A DNA stretch of 64,000 nt from Ditylenchus dipsaci (lineage: Eukaryota; Nematoda; Chromadorea; Rhabditida; Anguinidae): assembly GCA_004194705.1 (NCBI GenBank), contig SADC01000918.1, forward strand, positions 62,001 through 126,000. Direction: 5' to 3'. Shown piece by piece: positions 1 through 12,161 of the stretch. Every line of letters starts with the position of its first letter. Positions within the stretch are counted from its first letter, which is position 1. The translations under genes and the position numbers were made by a program. The notes under the pieces are model-generated. The model was not told where the DNA came from. It saw nothing but the letters and a program-made list of their open reading frames with translations, and did not search any database.

Positions 1-77
1 AGAGTAACCAAGTAATTTTCTTGATTCTAAAAAGCCATAACTTTTTGCCCACCTAGCCTGATAATCAGTTAAAACAC

Positions 78-214
78 GGGCAGGAGCATCCTGTGCCAAA
101 TCACATTGAGCCACCGCGAATTGTGCCAAAATTAAGATAATAATTCAACTCAAAAAGGCTGAATTATTATTTAATTTTGGCACAATGTGATTTGGCACAG
201 GCTGCTCCTGCCCA
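78..214. repeat. short hairpin inverted repeat
   Basis: The stretch at about 78-109 is repeated as its reverse complement at about 184-214 (both contain TGTGCCAAATCACATTG), separated by about 75 bp. It is a small foldback unit of unknown family. I see no gene in the first 3.6 kb of the window. Confidence 0.6.
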
Positions 215-519
215 AAACCACAGCGGAACCAATAAAATAAAGGGTTCTGAAATTGTATACCAAAAAAATTCCTTACGCAAAAAACCACAAACAAATATGG
301 CTCATTGAAATTAGGCGGATTGCTTGTGCATTCCTGTATGACTGCGCATGACAGGACCAAAAGTGCATTTTTACCCACCCCAACCGCAGAACATGGGGTA
401 GGTACGACCTGGTCAGGTGGATATACACCTGGATGGTCTGAAAAATAATTTTTTTGAAATATATAAGAAAAACCCATTTTTCTGACTTAAATTTGTGAAA
501 GTAAGGCTTGACTTTACTT

Positions 520-2450
520 GACCCCCCCCCCCCACGGCTGACCCACTTCTGATGACAATTTTGAAAAACCGATTGCATATTCGTGTTTCTCGAACCCGAT
601 TTAGGCACGAATTTACCAATCGTTTCCGGTGAAGTGAAAAAAAATTCAAACCACAGGGGGGGGGGGGGGGGTATCATGGATTTTAGTCAAAATTTGAAAA
701 TTTTGAATTCGCACCTTTTGAATTTTGAAGGGATTAAGGGCTGTATAGGGAGGGGAAGGGAAAAAAGGGGGCCACTAATGACTCAGGGCCCACTAACAAG
801 AAGATGTTGAACATAGAACATAAACTCTGGTATGCATGCTTTTTCATGCATCCAGAGTCTTTTTCGAGTGATTTGTGTCCAAGGTATGTGTGTGTGCGCA
901 TCTCAACTCCAAGCCCCCAAGCCCCTGCGCCCCCGAAGGGGGCGCAGGGGGCTTGAGAGTTAGAGATGCGCGCACTCACTTACCTTAGACATGATTCCGA
1001 GAAGTACTCTTGATCATAAAATGCATATAGAGGCTCTTTTTGCCACGGCTCAGTTAAAAACATGGTAAGACAGCCAGAATATACCAATATATGTTTTTTC
1101 TAACGTTCTGCCATAAAAGTGGCCCCTTTTATTCCCTTCCCTCCCTATACAGCCCTTAATCCCTTCAAAATTCAAAACGCGCGAATTCAAATTTTTCAAA
1201 TTTTGACTAAAATCCATGATACCTCCCTGTGGTTTGAAAAAAAATTTCACTTTACCGGAAACGATTGGTAAATTCGTGCCTAAATCGGCTAGGGGAAACT
1301 TGCCAAAACGAAATTTGCCAAATACGAAATTTGCCAAATACGAAATTTGCCAAAACGAAATTTGCCAAAACGAAATTTGCCAAATCGAAATGCGCCAAAA
1401 CGAAATATGCCAAAACGAAATTTGCCGAAACGAAATTTGGCCAACGCACCAACAGGAGGGACCAAGGCAGTTTTTACGTTTTTTCGAAATTTTCGAAACT
1501 GTGTTCTAACACCTAAAACAACCCCAAACCAGCTAAAACCATCCAAAATCACCCAAAACACCCAAATCACACCAAACCACCCAGAACACCAAAACCACCA
1601 GAAACCATTCGAAACTTCACCAAACAAAATTTAAATTTAAAATTTAATTTAAATTTTCAGTCTGAACCAATTAAACCAAGTGGTCGTCGACTTGGATCAA
1701 AGTTTTTTTTACGTTTTTGGGTTCCAAAACTTGTTTTCTAGACTAATTCGTGCACGCTGAACATGGTTTGACAGTGGTAAAATGACGTTTCATGAAGAAA
1801 TTTTTGAGTTTTAGGGTATAATTGATTTTGGTAAAATCAATTATTTGCCAAAACTCAAAAAATAACTGAGAAAACGGCATTTTGCCACCGTCAAACCATG
1901 TTAAGCGTGCACGAATTAGTCTAGAAAACTGGTTTTAGAACCCAAAAACGTAAAAAAAATTTTTGATCCAAGTGGACGACCACTTGGTTTGGTTGGTTCA
2001 GACTAAAAATTCAAATTCCCGCAAAATTGTTTGGTTTAGTTTTAGATGGTTTTGGGTGTTTGGGTTGTTTTGGGTTGTTTAGTGTGATTTTGGGTAGATT
2101 TTGCTGTTTTAGGTGGTTTTTGGTTGTTCGGGGTGGTTTTAAGTGGTTAGGACACAATTTCGAAAATTTTGAAAAAAACGTAAAAACTGCCTTGTTCCCC
2201 TTGTTGGTTCGTTGGCCAAATTTCGTTTCGGCAAATTTCGTATTGGCATATTTCGTTTTGGCGCATTTCGATTTGGCAAATTTCGTTTTGGCAAATTTGT
2301 TTTGGCGAAACATACGTTTGGCAAATTTCGTTTTTGGCAAGTTTCCCCTAGCCCTAAATCGGGGCCGAGAAACACGAATATGCAATCGGTTTTTCAAAAT
2401 TGCGTTCAAAAGTGGGTCAGCCGTGGGGGGGGGGGGGGGTTAAGTAAAGT
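520..2450. repeat. nested long palindrome with tandem-repeat arms
   Basis: At least three inverted pairs are nested here. About 595-770 matches 1110-1290 inverted and includes a run of 14 G. About 1300-1640 matches 2010-2345 inverted; these arms are built of a roughly 17-bp tandem unit (GCCAAAACGAAATTT). About 1680-1800 matches 1870-1990 inverted around a centre near 1835. The reading frames that exist here are translations of the repeat. No transposase is visible. Confidence 0.7.
800..1060. repeat. dispersed core repeat with C/G hairpin
   Basis: This stretch holds TGCATCCAGAGTC, a C-rich/G-rich hairpin around 925-950, and TAGACATGATTCCGAGAAGT. The same order recurs at about 32840-33080 and 43180-43510 (inverted), with a partial copy at 13060-13135. 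In the three full copies it sits between inverted arms carrying long G or C runs, so it appears to be the shared core of a non-coding element family. Confidence 0.65.
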
Positions 2451-3630
2451 GTTACCGAAAGTAATTGGATTTGTTATTACCTAAATTGAGATTCCCCAAA
2501 CCGGAGCGAAATGCCTTGGGTATTCTTCGGTTAGGTGGATATCCACCTGGCTGCCCGATAAAAATGAAACTCCGCCAAAGTCAAAAACAACTCACTTTTC
2601 TTGTGTGTGGGGGTTATGTTTGACAGGTGGTACCCAGGTATAGGGGTCCGGGTGGCTACAAATGTATATTTGGTCCTGTCAAACAGAATTGCTAGCAAGG
2701 TTTAAGGTATGTCTAAATTAAAATAAAAATCTTTTTTAGGCCAGCCAGTGGGATATCCACATGTCCGAAGGTACCCGCTTCGAATTTCGGGGTTCAGGGT
2801 TTCCCTGCACTAAGGCCTTGCCTAAGTTTGTAAAAGGACTATAAAAGTGGCTTTAAGACACAGTTTCCAAATACCGAGGCCAAATGAGTGTGCTTGAAAA
2901 ATGATGCTTCCTATCGGATTCGAACATTCTGATAAAATGGACCACCTCCACAGGGATTTAAACCTTGTAGATGGATTTACTGTGGATGAATTTACCATCG
3001 CCTGTTAGAAAATGAAAGGGACTGCAGAATTACAACTAAAATAATTTGCACCAAAAAAAAGCTAATTTGCTCCAACGAACAGTTTTTTTTTCCCAAAAAA
3101 AAGTCTTTTTGAAAAAAATAAAATATTTCTAGTTTTGGGTATCACTTAAACATTTGCAGCTCGAACACGGGACTCGTCCTTGTCATGGTTAAGTAAATCT
3201 TCTGTAGTTCTCAAACCTTTTTGTTTCGTTTGATTGATTTAATGAACTATTATTTTTAGTCTGATAATGTTTTACGAATGTGTTTTTTGGAAACTTTCCG
3301 ATAACCAGGCACCTAGAGCATAAGTAAACTTCACTGTTCCTTGATAAGTGAGATCCTCGACAATTGAGCACCTTGATAGCTGGACAATTCATAGACGGTC
3401 ACGTGGAATGCCTAGTTGCATGACTGCATTAACTCTTAAAAGACACTCTGACTAATCACTTTTTTGTTTAGGCGGTGAGAAAGTTGCCGCCGCGAAGGAA
3501 TTCTAGGAGTGACAACCAAGATCCGATTGAATTTGTTATTGAAAAGCAAATTTCTTCCTCTCAATATCTACTCATTACTGACCCTACTAAACTTCCTAAC
3601 TAACGACAGATTAACAGAACACAAACACTA
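2450..3630. other. intergenic region, no gene recognised
   Basis: This is AT-rich sequence with scattered copies of the degenerate phrase AGGTGGATATCCACCTGG (about 2530-2550 and 2745-2765), which recurs across the window. A tRNA-like B-box resemblance around 2915 (GGATTCGAAC) does not extend into a cloverleaf. No coding exon was found. Confidence 0.5.
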
Positions 3631-3631
3631 C

Positions 3632-3637
3632 TTTATT
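3632..3637 (-). terminator. polyadenylation signal of MTERF3
   Basis: TTTATT on the + strand reads AATAAA on the gene strand, 11 nt after the MTERF3 stop codon. Confidence 0.5.
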
Positions 3638-3647
3638 TACAACATCG

Positions 3648-6600
3648 TCACAAAAGCTTAACAAAACGGTTGAAATAGGCTATAGTTGAGCTGGCAACCT
3701 CTTCCGCAAAGTATCTATCACTTGGATGGACTAGATTTTCGAGAGATGTATGTTGTGGAAGAGACTGGTTGTATTGCGCTTTCTTCATCCTCAGCAAGAA
3801 TTCATGCCTTCTACGGAGAGCTGCAACGGAACACCTGAAATCAACTAAAAGTGGACCTGTTGGACGATGGGTACCAAAAATTTGCCTTGGTCACCTGCTG
3901 TTTTTCTAAAACTGTCTTCAAAATATAACTTTTTAAAATTGACTATGGTGATTAACCTTAGGATTACCGTGGGGTCCATATGGACCCAGAGCGACTTTGA
4001 GAGAACAATTTTTTGTGTTTCGAACAAGCTAGCGAGCTGATTTTTTCTGACTTTGCTTGTTTTGTCGTTAGCTACATTTTAACCTTTCTTTTGATGTCTT
4101 AGTCTTTTTTTTTTGGTGTACCACAAAAAAGTAGCACCTTATACCGCTGGGGTCCATATGGACCCCAAGGCCTTCAAAGGTTGTTAATAGGCATAGCGTA
4201 AACAACTTTAACAACAGCTTAGTGCTATCTTGTAGCGCAGCTCGAAAGCTACAAGACGTATTTCACAGAAAATTTTCAACAAATCTGATAGGGTGGTGCG
4301 GTTACGGTTTATTTTTGGATCCGGTTTATTTTTTCTCAGACATTTTTATCAAAGATTTGACAGAAATTTTTACATTTTGCGGACCCTAATACTAAAATTT
4401 CTTCTTCTTCAAAATAGGATATTAAACGTACAAAAAATAAACAATAGTTGCACTAAAAACCCGGTTAACCGAAAGAAATCGGAAAAAAAACCGACCGGTT
4501 TTTTTAACCGGTTTTTTTTCCTGATTTCTTTCGGTTAACCGGGTTTTTAGTGCAACTATTGATTATTTTTTTGTACGTTTAATATCCCATTTTGAAGAAG
4601 AAGAAATTTTAGTGTTAGGGGTCCGCAAAATGTAAAAATTTCTGTCAAATCTTTGATAAAATGTCTGAGAAAAAATAAACCGGATCCAAAAATAAACCGT
4701 AACCGCACACCCTAAAATCTGAGTGCTGAGATATGGATTTTTGGAAAAATCAATTTCTTTAAAAAATGACCAAAATCCGAAAAAAAATTGAAGAAACTTG
4801 GATTTTGGTCATTTTTTGAAGAAATTTATTTTTTTCAAAAATCCATATCTCAACACTCAGATTTTTTTGAAAATTTTCTGTGAAATAAGTCTTGTAGCTT
4901 TCCAGCTGCACTACAAGATAGCACTAAGCTGTTGTTAAAATTGTTTACGCGATGCCTATTAACAACTTTTGAAGGCATTGGGGTCCATATGGACCCAGCG
5001 GTATAAGATGCGAGTATTTTTGCCGGTAGTCCTAGGGCTAAGGTCATTCTAGTAACCATAATAACTTTAGCGTATACTCTCTAATAATCCAGACCTCTAA
5101 TAAACCCACACCTCTTGTTTTTTGACTAGGATTTCAGGCACTTGTGCACTTCGTGGGGCCCCTTGTTATTATTAACTGTGAATAGTAATTTTCAAGTCTC
5201 CTAAGTAGGTCCTAGTGCAGAAGCGGTTGCAAAATTGGCCTTGTTCCCCCTGTTGTTTTTAAAATATGCCTTGGTCCGAATATGCCTTGGTCGAAATATG
5301 CCTTGGTCCCTCTGTTCATTATTTATATCATGATTGTGGTGATACCGTATATTCTTTATTAGAAGGCTGGGCCTTCTATTTTTCAACCCTAAAAAAGTCG
5401 GAAAAAAATATTTCGATTTTGAGATTTTTGGGTGCTCAACTAAAATTTTAAAAGTGGAATCAGGTGAGCTCGTGCTAACTAGAGTAGTTCACGGTCGGTT
5501 AATTGGGCCTTACCGGTTTTCGGTTAACCGGGATTTTGGCTACCCGGTTTTCGGTTACGGTTTTTCAGTTTTTTTTCGGTCGGTTAACAGGCTTGTACCC
5601 GGTTTTCGGTTTTTTTTGTCGTAAATTAACCGAAATTTTGCTGTACCCGTTTTTCGGTTTTCCCGGTTTTTTTGTACCCGGTTTTTCGGTCGGTTTTTTT
5701 TGGCCAAATACCCGGTCGGTCGGTTAACCGACCGGGTCGGTTAACCGACCGTGAACTACTCTAGTGCTAACTAAGAAAACGCAAAAAAACAGATTTGCGA
5801 ATTTCTTTTCTAGGCTGATATATAGGTCCTCAAGGGGGCCTTCTATTAGAGAGGGGCCTTCTAATCGAGAATATACGGTAATGGTGATTATGGTTAACAT
5901 CACTTTACTATGATCACCTTCAAAACAACAGGGGACCAAGGCAGATTTTGGCAACCGCTCCTGCAGTAAGGCCGTAATTTTCAAGTCTCCTAAGTAACTC
6001 TAATACGCCAAAAAAACGACAAAAAAGTTGTTTTCCAATGTTTACCTTACCAAGGACATAAGCTTCCGAAAATTGCTCCTTATCAAAATTTGACTTTTTC
6101 ACAGTTAATATAAAGGGGCCACCAGAAGTGCAAAAGTGCCGGGTTTCAAAGCGAAGGCCACTTTTCATTGACAATTTAAAGATTTTTCGGAGATAGAAAA
6201 ATAATCCCCCAGTGGGATTATTTGAGAGAATATGGTAATCACCTTAGAACAACAAGGGGACCAAGGCAAATTTTTGGCACCCATTGTCCAATAAAGCCAA
6301 AAATTAACCAAAAGTTAAGATGTAGTGGGTTTTCGGGTGTATCGCTTATTCAAAAGATTTTTAATTTTCTTGTCAAATTTTATGATAAGTTTTAAATTCT
6401 AAGCAGGAACTCCAAAATTAGATGCCTCTGATTTCATCATCAAACGTAATAATTTACCTCAGAACCAGAGGGTATTCAGCGATTTGTTCATTAGAGAGTT
6501 CCATCACACGAGTCAGGTAGTGGTAGGTAACTTTGACAGAATCCAGTTCTAGGCTCAAATAATTCAATAGTAAAAACTATAAAAATGCCAAGAAGCAGGC

Positions 6601-8417
6601 TCACCACACAGAAATAACCTAGGATCATCAATAAGAATTTTTCGGAGATGCTCCTTGGAAAACCCGAAATCCGTATTCAGCATTATGACTAGCCGCTGAA
6701 ACCAGATTTTGAAAAAAAGTTAATTAATCCACATTTTTTACCTGTATGGGTCCCAAGCCAAACATAATTGTCCTAGGTTCTTTAATGACCATGTCACGTA
6801 TTTGCTGTCCTTTTAAACCGAACTGTCGTTGCACAAAGCCGAGTCGAGCATCAATTGTTTTCATGTCCATGTTCAACCAGTATCTGGAATTATAAGAGGC
6901 TTAAACTGATTTGGTTTGCAATTTATTCAAAACCCTGAATTTCTACTTTTTTTTAGATGGTTCAACGATTGTGATAGCTCATTAGAAAGCTGAGATTTTG
7001 AGCTACATGATTTTATAAAAAAAATATAAAACTTGACACAAACATTCTTTTAAAATGTCAATTTCGGTTTTTTGGGACATATTTCAGCTAGAGTAGTTCA
7101 CGGTCGGTTAACCGACCCGGTCGGTTAACCGACCGACCGGGTATTTGGCCAAAAAAACCGACCGAAAAACCGGGTACAAAAAAACCGGGAAAACCGAAAA
7201 ACGGGTACAGCAAAATTTCGGTTAATTTACGACAAAAAAAACCGAAAACCGGGTACAAGCCTGTTAACCGACCGAAAAAAAACTGAAAAACCGTAACCGA
7301 AAACCGGGTAGCCAAAATCCCGGTTAACCGAAAACCGGGTAAGGCCAATTAACCGACCGTGAACTACTCTAATTTCAGCCTTTTCGCAAACCAAATCAGT
7401 ATGAGCCATAGGAATGAGAAATAAGACCGAGAAATTTGCTTTTTAGATTAGTTGTGATGATTATTGCTGTTTGGTGATACGAATCTTAGAGGGTTTTTGA
7501 TTCTGGAAACCTTTTATAAAAGGATCTGCACCAAAGTGAGATTAATTTTAGATATTGGGTTCGGGTTGGGCGTATTGAGTCCAACAGATGATTTACCAAA
7601 AAAATCACCGAAGGAAATAATATTTAACAAAAGTTGCTTTCTGCATACAAAAAATAAATAAATACCTTGACTTGACAACAATTTTGGAAATAGCATCCCT
7701 TGGGAACCCCTTCTTTTTCAGGTAGTTAACACGCTCCTAGAAGTCAACGCGAAAGTTGAAACAAAATGAACACCCAATCAGTCAAACCTTTAGATCTGGC
7801 AATTTTTGGGTGAGGAAAAAAGGATTCCTGGTCAGATAGCTGCCGACATCATCCAGCTTCACACCAACATCTTTTATAAGCCAATGTAGTTTCTGCTGAA
7901 CATCCTTCTCCCAGTCCAAGCGTACCAGATGGCGCCCGATTTTAGTTGTTGTGTCCACCTAAAATTGATACTTTATTTTCTTGTCAACTCTAAGTTACCC
8001 AAAAAATATTACCTCAAGTAAGTCCATGCCCAGATCTAGAAGCTTTTGCAAGACTGGCAGGTGGTTGACGTAGGCAGAAATGCATATAGAATGTGTAGGC
8101 GGCAAAGTGCTTGGATCGAAGGGGTGAGGATTTTCTCTGAAAAAATTGTAATTGTAAATGGTAAAAATAGAGAAAATGTCACCTTGATGGAGGTTCCGAT
8201 AAATTACTTTTGTCCAGTTCACCTTCCTCATAGCGTATCGCTCGAAAACGGTTTATTGGCTTTGAGTTTCCCCTTCTAGCCCAAAGTCTTCTTTGAGAGC
8301 TGCTGAGCAAACTTGAGTCATAAAGTCATCAGTGGCATCATCGATGGAGCTCCCATGAATAGCACGGTGGAGTCGAGAAGTGGCGAAACACCGCCTTAGC
8401 AACAGATTGACTGACAT
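3648..8417 (-). CDS. MTERF3: mitochondrial transcription termination factor 3 (mTERF family), 9 exons
   Basis: Exons on the - strand are 8417-8313, 8240-8183, 8134-8013, 7958-7788, 7736-7666, 6883-6742, 6695-6605, 6548-6458 and 3834-3648. All junction phases agree and give 345 residues (human MTERF3 is 417). The product shows the MTERF3 order: a mitochondrial-type basic N-terminus (MSVNLLLRRCFATSR), then YVNHLPVLQKLLDLGMDL, LVRLDWEKDVQQKL, YLTRNPFFLTQKLPDLK, RLGFVQRQFGL, the repeated helical mTERF motifs, and a C-terminus ending NRFVKLL. Family members bind mitochondrial nucleic acid and act in mitochondrial transcription and ribosome assembly. The first exon would hit TAA at 8253-8255 if read through, but a 72-bp GT-AG intron (8312-8241) removes it. 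The start codon lies 2 nt after a TTTTAG acceptor, suggesting trans-splicing. Introns 5 and 8 are long (0.8 and 2.6 kb) and contain the mobile elements listed separately. Confidence 0.93.
3950..5060. mobile_element. foldback element with GGTCCATATGGACC ends, host of a hAT insertion
   Basis: Inverted arms at about 3960-4288 and 4715-5010 share GGGGTCCATATGGACCC, TAACAAC stretches and a CTTGTAG...CTACAAG segment. The arms are interrupted exactly by the hAT MITE at 4289-4714, whose 8-bp target duplication is arm sequence. It lies in the last long intron of MTERF3. It is non-coding and its superfamily is unclear. Confidence 0.6.
4289..4714. mobile_element. hAT-type MITE, near-perfect foldback
   Basis: This is a 426-bp palindromic element with terminal inverted repeats TAGGGTGGTGCGGTTACGG... 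/ ...CCGTAACCGCACACCCTA. It is flanked by a perfect 8-bp duplication, AAATCTGA (4281-4288 and 4715-4722). An 8-bp duplication and TAGGG-type ends are characteristic of hAT elements. It has no coding capacity. Confidence 0.85.
5343..5880. mobile_element. TACCGTAT-type MITE (TA target), carrying a nested hAT MITE
   Basis: The ends read TACCGTATATTC... and ...GAATATACGGTA. Without the hAT insertion at 5480-5763 it is about 245 bp and closely matches the uninterrupted copy at 23488-23734. It is one of nine related elements in the window with TACCGTATT-like ends, consistent with Tc1/mariner or pogo MITEs duplicating TA. Confidence 0.8.
5480..5763. mobile_element. hAT-type MITE, copy 1 (TAGAGTAGTTCACGG family)
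   Basis: This is a 284-bp element with perfect inverted ends TAGAGTAGTTCACGG / CCGTGAACTACTCTA and an 8-bp duplication GTGCTAAC (5472-5479, 5764-5771). The interior is dominated by GGTTAACC-containing palindromes. The allele-like copy of the host MITE at 23600-23625 shows the empty site with a single GTGCTAAC, directly demonstrating insertion. Confidence 0.93.
7089..7371. mobile_element. hAT-type MITE, copy 2
   Basis: This is a 283-bp element in opposite orientation to copy 1, with identical TAGAGTAGTTCACGG ends and an 8-bp duplication ATTTCAGC (7081-7088, 7372-7379). It lies in the intron between MTERF3 exons 5 and 6 and accounts for much of that intron's 0.8 kb. It is non-coding. Confidence 0.93.
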
Positions 8418-9113
8418 AACTAAAAATAAACAAATTTGTCTACAGCCAGAACAACATGTGGAATTCACATTGAGAATTTTATAATAAGTCAAGAATATTA
8501 ATTTTCTTTCCCATGTGAGCCCCATGGCTCTTATTTTTCAACTCTTCGAAAAACCGAAAAATTTTGAGGTCAATCTTACGATTTTCGAGTGTCAACCAAG
8601 ATCTAAAACGTGTAGTCGGAAGAGCTTGTGGGATCTAAGAAGTTGCAATAAACAGCTCTGCAAAATATTTACTCTGCCCCGAGATATTGTTATTCGAGGT
8701 GTACACTGACGTTCAGTAACTAAACCCAGACTCTGGGTCCCAGAGTCGACTATAATTAATTTTGCCAAAAAAACCGAAAAACTAAAAAAGTTAATGTTAA
8801 TGATCTTGACTTATTGGTGGGACAAAGAAATTTAAAACTGGAAAAACTCAAATAGCTACTTTACAGAAATTGGTCTCAAATCACTCTCCGAACAAGTTGA
8901 TTCTTTTCGAGTTGTGCTTCCGTCAAATGCGAGCTTCACAAAGATCAAGCAAAGGGCTCAAAGATCAGGTTTCCGATAAGAAAGAATTTTCTCGTCGAGT
9001 GCAGTTAGCTTCAAAGCATCATAGCGAGGTATTATGAAAACCACAGTTGATATTTTTAATCTTGAATTCTGAATTGAATTCAGTATTGCATTGGTGACGA
9101 TTCTTTGAGCAAC
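8418..9113. promoter_or_regulatory. shared upstream region of divergent genes
   Basis: About 0.7 kb separates the MTERF3 start (- strand) from the start of the unknown gene on the + strand, so the two probably share a promoter region. No specific core-promoter element was recognised. A TTTTTAG on the gene strand abuts the MTERF3 start and GAATTCAG lies about 30 nt before the + strand start; both could be trans-splice acceptors. Confidence 0.35.
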
Positions 9114-10359
9114 ATGTCTTCGCAATCAGAAATTATTACTGCTAACTCGCCCAGTGTCACTAGTCCACAGCTAAGTATGATGAACGAGAGCTACGTTCGC
9201 AAGAAAGGTCACTGGAAATTTTGCTTATTTCGCCTGTTATTACCTCATATTTGCAGGTTGGCAGGACAGCAATGGTGTGCCCTGGACTAAATCACCGTAT
9301 GATTCCACTTTCTATGATAAGCTTCATACTCTGAAATGTTTTCTATTTTGGGCCAAAAGATGAATTCGCACTTCTGTCCGAGAAAATTGTGGATCGTAAT
9401 TGCGCTCGAAGCACTTATGGACGACCTTCTCCTGAACTTGAAAATATGGGCTGTTTCCTGTAATTCTTTTTATCGATGACTGCTTTGTAAAATGAACTTT
9501 TATCGATAAATTTAGGGCGATGGATGACGTTGAACTGCTGGTGAGATCTGAAATTAGATATCCCGTCTATTCAATTTTGTTTTTTAGGAGCGTGGAATAG
9601 TCAACAAGTCTGGTGGTCGAATGAGCAAGCAAATCAACGCAATAGATTTTGTTCCGGATGCAAATGGACGTATGAAAAAATTTGATGCTAATTGTCTTCC
9701 GAAGATTTCGAAGCCAGCAACCCGTAATCTCAATTCAAATCAAGTGGTTAACCCCTATTGCGACAAGTAAGTCATTGATAAACACATACCACTGGTGTCC
9801 TTTTACAGGATCGCCCAAGTATTATCAATGGTTTGAAGAGCTTAGTACTATCCAACTCAAATCTTGAAAATACTCTTAGGCTACCCTGTGAAACAATTTA
9901 CGTCCGTAGTATCTATTTCGAAACTCTCGCCTGATTAGTTTAGTGTTTTTATTTAAGGTCTGAGGTCGTTATCGACAATGTGGATTGCTTTTCTACGGAG
10001 CAGCTTCGCCGTCGTATTCGATCCCTGTCACCGGCTCGAAAGAAGAACAAGGTGGCATTCCAACCAATATTTCCATTATCGTGTTTGAATTAGAGTGTTG
10101 ATTCTAGGTTAGGCGAAGTCGCACTCTTGGTACAATTCAGTGCGAGGTTGGCTCTGCAGATGAAAGTGCCGTGCTTGAATATACGGTCAGTCAGGATAGT
10201 CGCACCTATACTCTGAAGGGAAATGGTCAAGATGCGGCTGGACAGCAGATTACTCTTGAATTTGGTGCTCTTCGATCCTTCCTGAACTATGTGAGCCGAG
10301 ACAACTCCGTGGGCAACAAGAAGTCAGACCGAAATATTGGGGCTGCGAAGAGACATTAG
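9114..10359 (+). CDS. unrecognised multi-exon gene
   Basis: The likely start is the ATG at 9114 (MSSQSEIITANSPSVTSP). Supported exons are about 9114-9207, from 9257, about 9364-9470, 9516-9540, 9588-9743 (or 9766), 9809-9905, 9958-10051 and 10109-10359. The protein has a Ser/Thr/Pro-rich N-terminus, a segment LLERGIVNKSGGRMSKQ, a basic segment LRRRIRSLSPARKKNK and a C-terminus ending RNIGAAKRH. The joins of the second/third exons and of the fifth to seventh exons do not keep one frame cleanly, so my splice model is wrong there or there is a small indel. I do not recognise a family. A faint resemblance of the C-terminal GNGQD...GQQITLEFG segment to borealin-type chromosomal passenger proteins is not enough to name it. 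An AATAAA lies at 10390. Confidence 0.6.
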
Positions 10360-10389
10360 GAAAAAGAATATTCCTGATGTTACCATAAT

Positions 10390-10395
10390 AATAAA
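10390..10395 (+). terminator. polyadenylation signal
   Basis: AATAAA lies 31 nt after the stop codon of the unknown gene. Confidence 0.5.
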
Positions 10396-10422
10396 GTATT
10401 TTTTGTATGCCCTGTTTGTAAT

Positions 10423-12161
10423 AGCATCCTTCACACTCCGGCGTAACACGACCGCGTAACACAATTTGACTAGTGTTACGCGTAACACTGTTTTTGAGTC
10501 GCGTAACACGAGTGGCGTAACACGAGTTAAGTAACAGAACTTGTTACGCGACTCGTGTTACGCATGTCTGTTACGCGTAACACTGCTTTCGAGTCACGTA
10601 ACAAAGTCTCGTAACACACTATTTTGTTACGCGTAACACCGAGTCACGTAACACCTGATTTTTGGCTTCTGGATTCATTTTTTTGTGTTTTGACCTTTTG
10701 AAATGTTTGTCTTCTTATGTTTAACGGGATTTAAGAGTGTGTAGAAGTTTCTAAAAAATAGAATTTTCTGAAGAGATAGAAATTTTCCTATTTAGGAAGC
10801 ATCTCATGTTACGCGAGTTGAGTCACGTAACAACACCCTGTTACGTGACTCGCTTTTGTTAAGTTATATCCCCATATAGTATTTGGATCCGCTGTGTCTT
10901 TTTTCGCCACTTTTAACTTAGAGCTCAACTTTCTGCTACGTTTTGCGAACCTATGTTGGATATCTTTCCGGAGCACTCAAGTACAGCATATTAGTTTCTT
11001 TTTAAGTACAAAATGTATGATCAAAGCTCGCACTAAAAAATTTTCCTGCCGTCCAAATTGGAAATAATGTATTTTAGCCTGGATTTTTTGTGGATGTTTG
11101 GGTTCCCGACTTTCTCCCATTTTTCGCAAACTCATCTTTCGGTTGGTATCCAGGTAGTGGTATTCAGGTTGGGTAACCCAGGTGGTGCTGCCGCCCAGGT
11201 GCTGATGCTCAGGTGGTCTAACAGTTTTTCAAAAAGATAGAATTACACGAAAAATTGTTGTATCTTCTAGGAGATTCAGGATACCTTCTGGTCGTACACT
11301 TTCCGGATAGCTGAGGTGGGATCAAGGCGATTTGCTCACACTCCAGGCGACTGGAGTAGCATTCAGGCGTTTGGGGCACCCTCCAGGCAGTTTTAGTACC
11401 TTTCGGGTAGACAGGGTATCCAGATGGTTGAGTTACTATCCAAATAAATTTTCATCGGTATTTTGAATTAAATTAAAAAAAGCACTATGTTACGCGCCTC
11501 GTCTCAGCCATATCTATCGATTAAAAAAAGATCGCGAAAAATAAATAATGAATCTGGTCTAAAATATAAAAATGATAGCACTTGCAGATGGTAAACACTA
11601 TATAAAGATGATTTCTATGCAAAGATGGGTTTGTGAATAGCCCTGTGAAAAAGAATGCGCGGATATCTGAATAAAAAGATAGGAAATTCTCGGAGGGATA
11701 GAGACTGTGTATTTTTAGGAGGACTTGATATAATGTGCCCTGGCATTGGATCAGACTTTTCAGGTGTTATCACCTGATTCAGACCACCTGAGTACAGTAC
11801 TTGGGCTCTGCCACTACCTTGATCTGTCTGTTGGACAGAGAAAACTGTAAATATCTTTCCTGTATGTCCCCAGTTAGCATCCTTTACCTTTGTATGATCG
11901 CCGTTTAAACGTAAATGTTGACAAACAAGAAAGAATCGTTGACCTCAAATGTGTTACGCGACTCGGTTGTTACGCGTAACATGTTACGCGTAACACGCGA
12001 AATGTTACGCGTAACATCAAAAAGTGCTGTTACGCGACTTTTGTTACGCGGGTCTGTTACGAGACTCAAAAAAAGTGTTACGCGTAACAGGCTCGCGTAA
12101 CACGAGTAGCGTAACAGAATTTGTTACGTGTTACGTGTTACGCCGGAGTGTGAAGGCTGCT
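10423..12161. mobile_element. TIR element with clustered GTTACGCGTAAC palindromes
   Basis: The left end (AGCATCCTTCACACTCCGGCG, from 10423) matches the right end inverted (ending at 12161), about 24 of 26 bp. Copies of the perfect 12-bp palindrome GTTACGCGTAAC, or half sites GTTACGCG/CGTAACAC, cluster at 10436-10655, 10806-10857, near 11490 and at 11951-12150. Subterminal repeats of this kind are usually transposase binding sites. The 1.7-kb interior has no convincing transposase. The flanks (...TAAT / AATT...) allow at most a 3-bp duplication, so the superfamily is undecided. Confidence 0.75.
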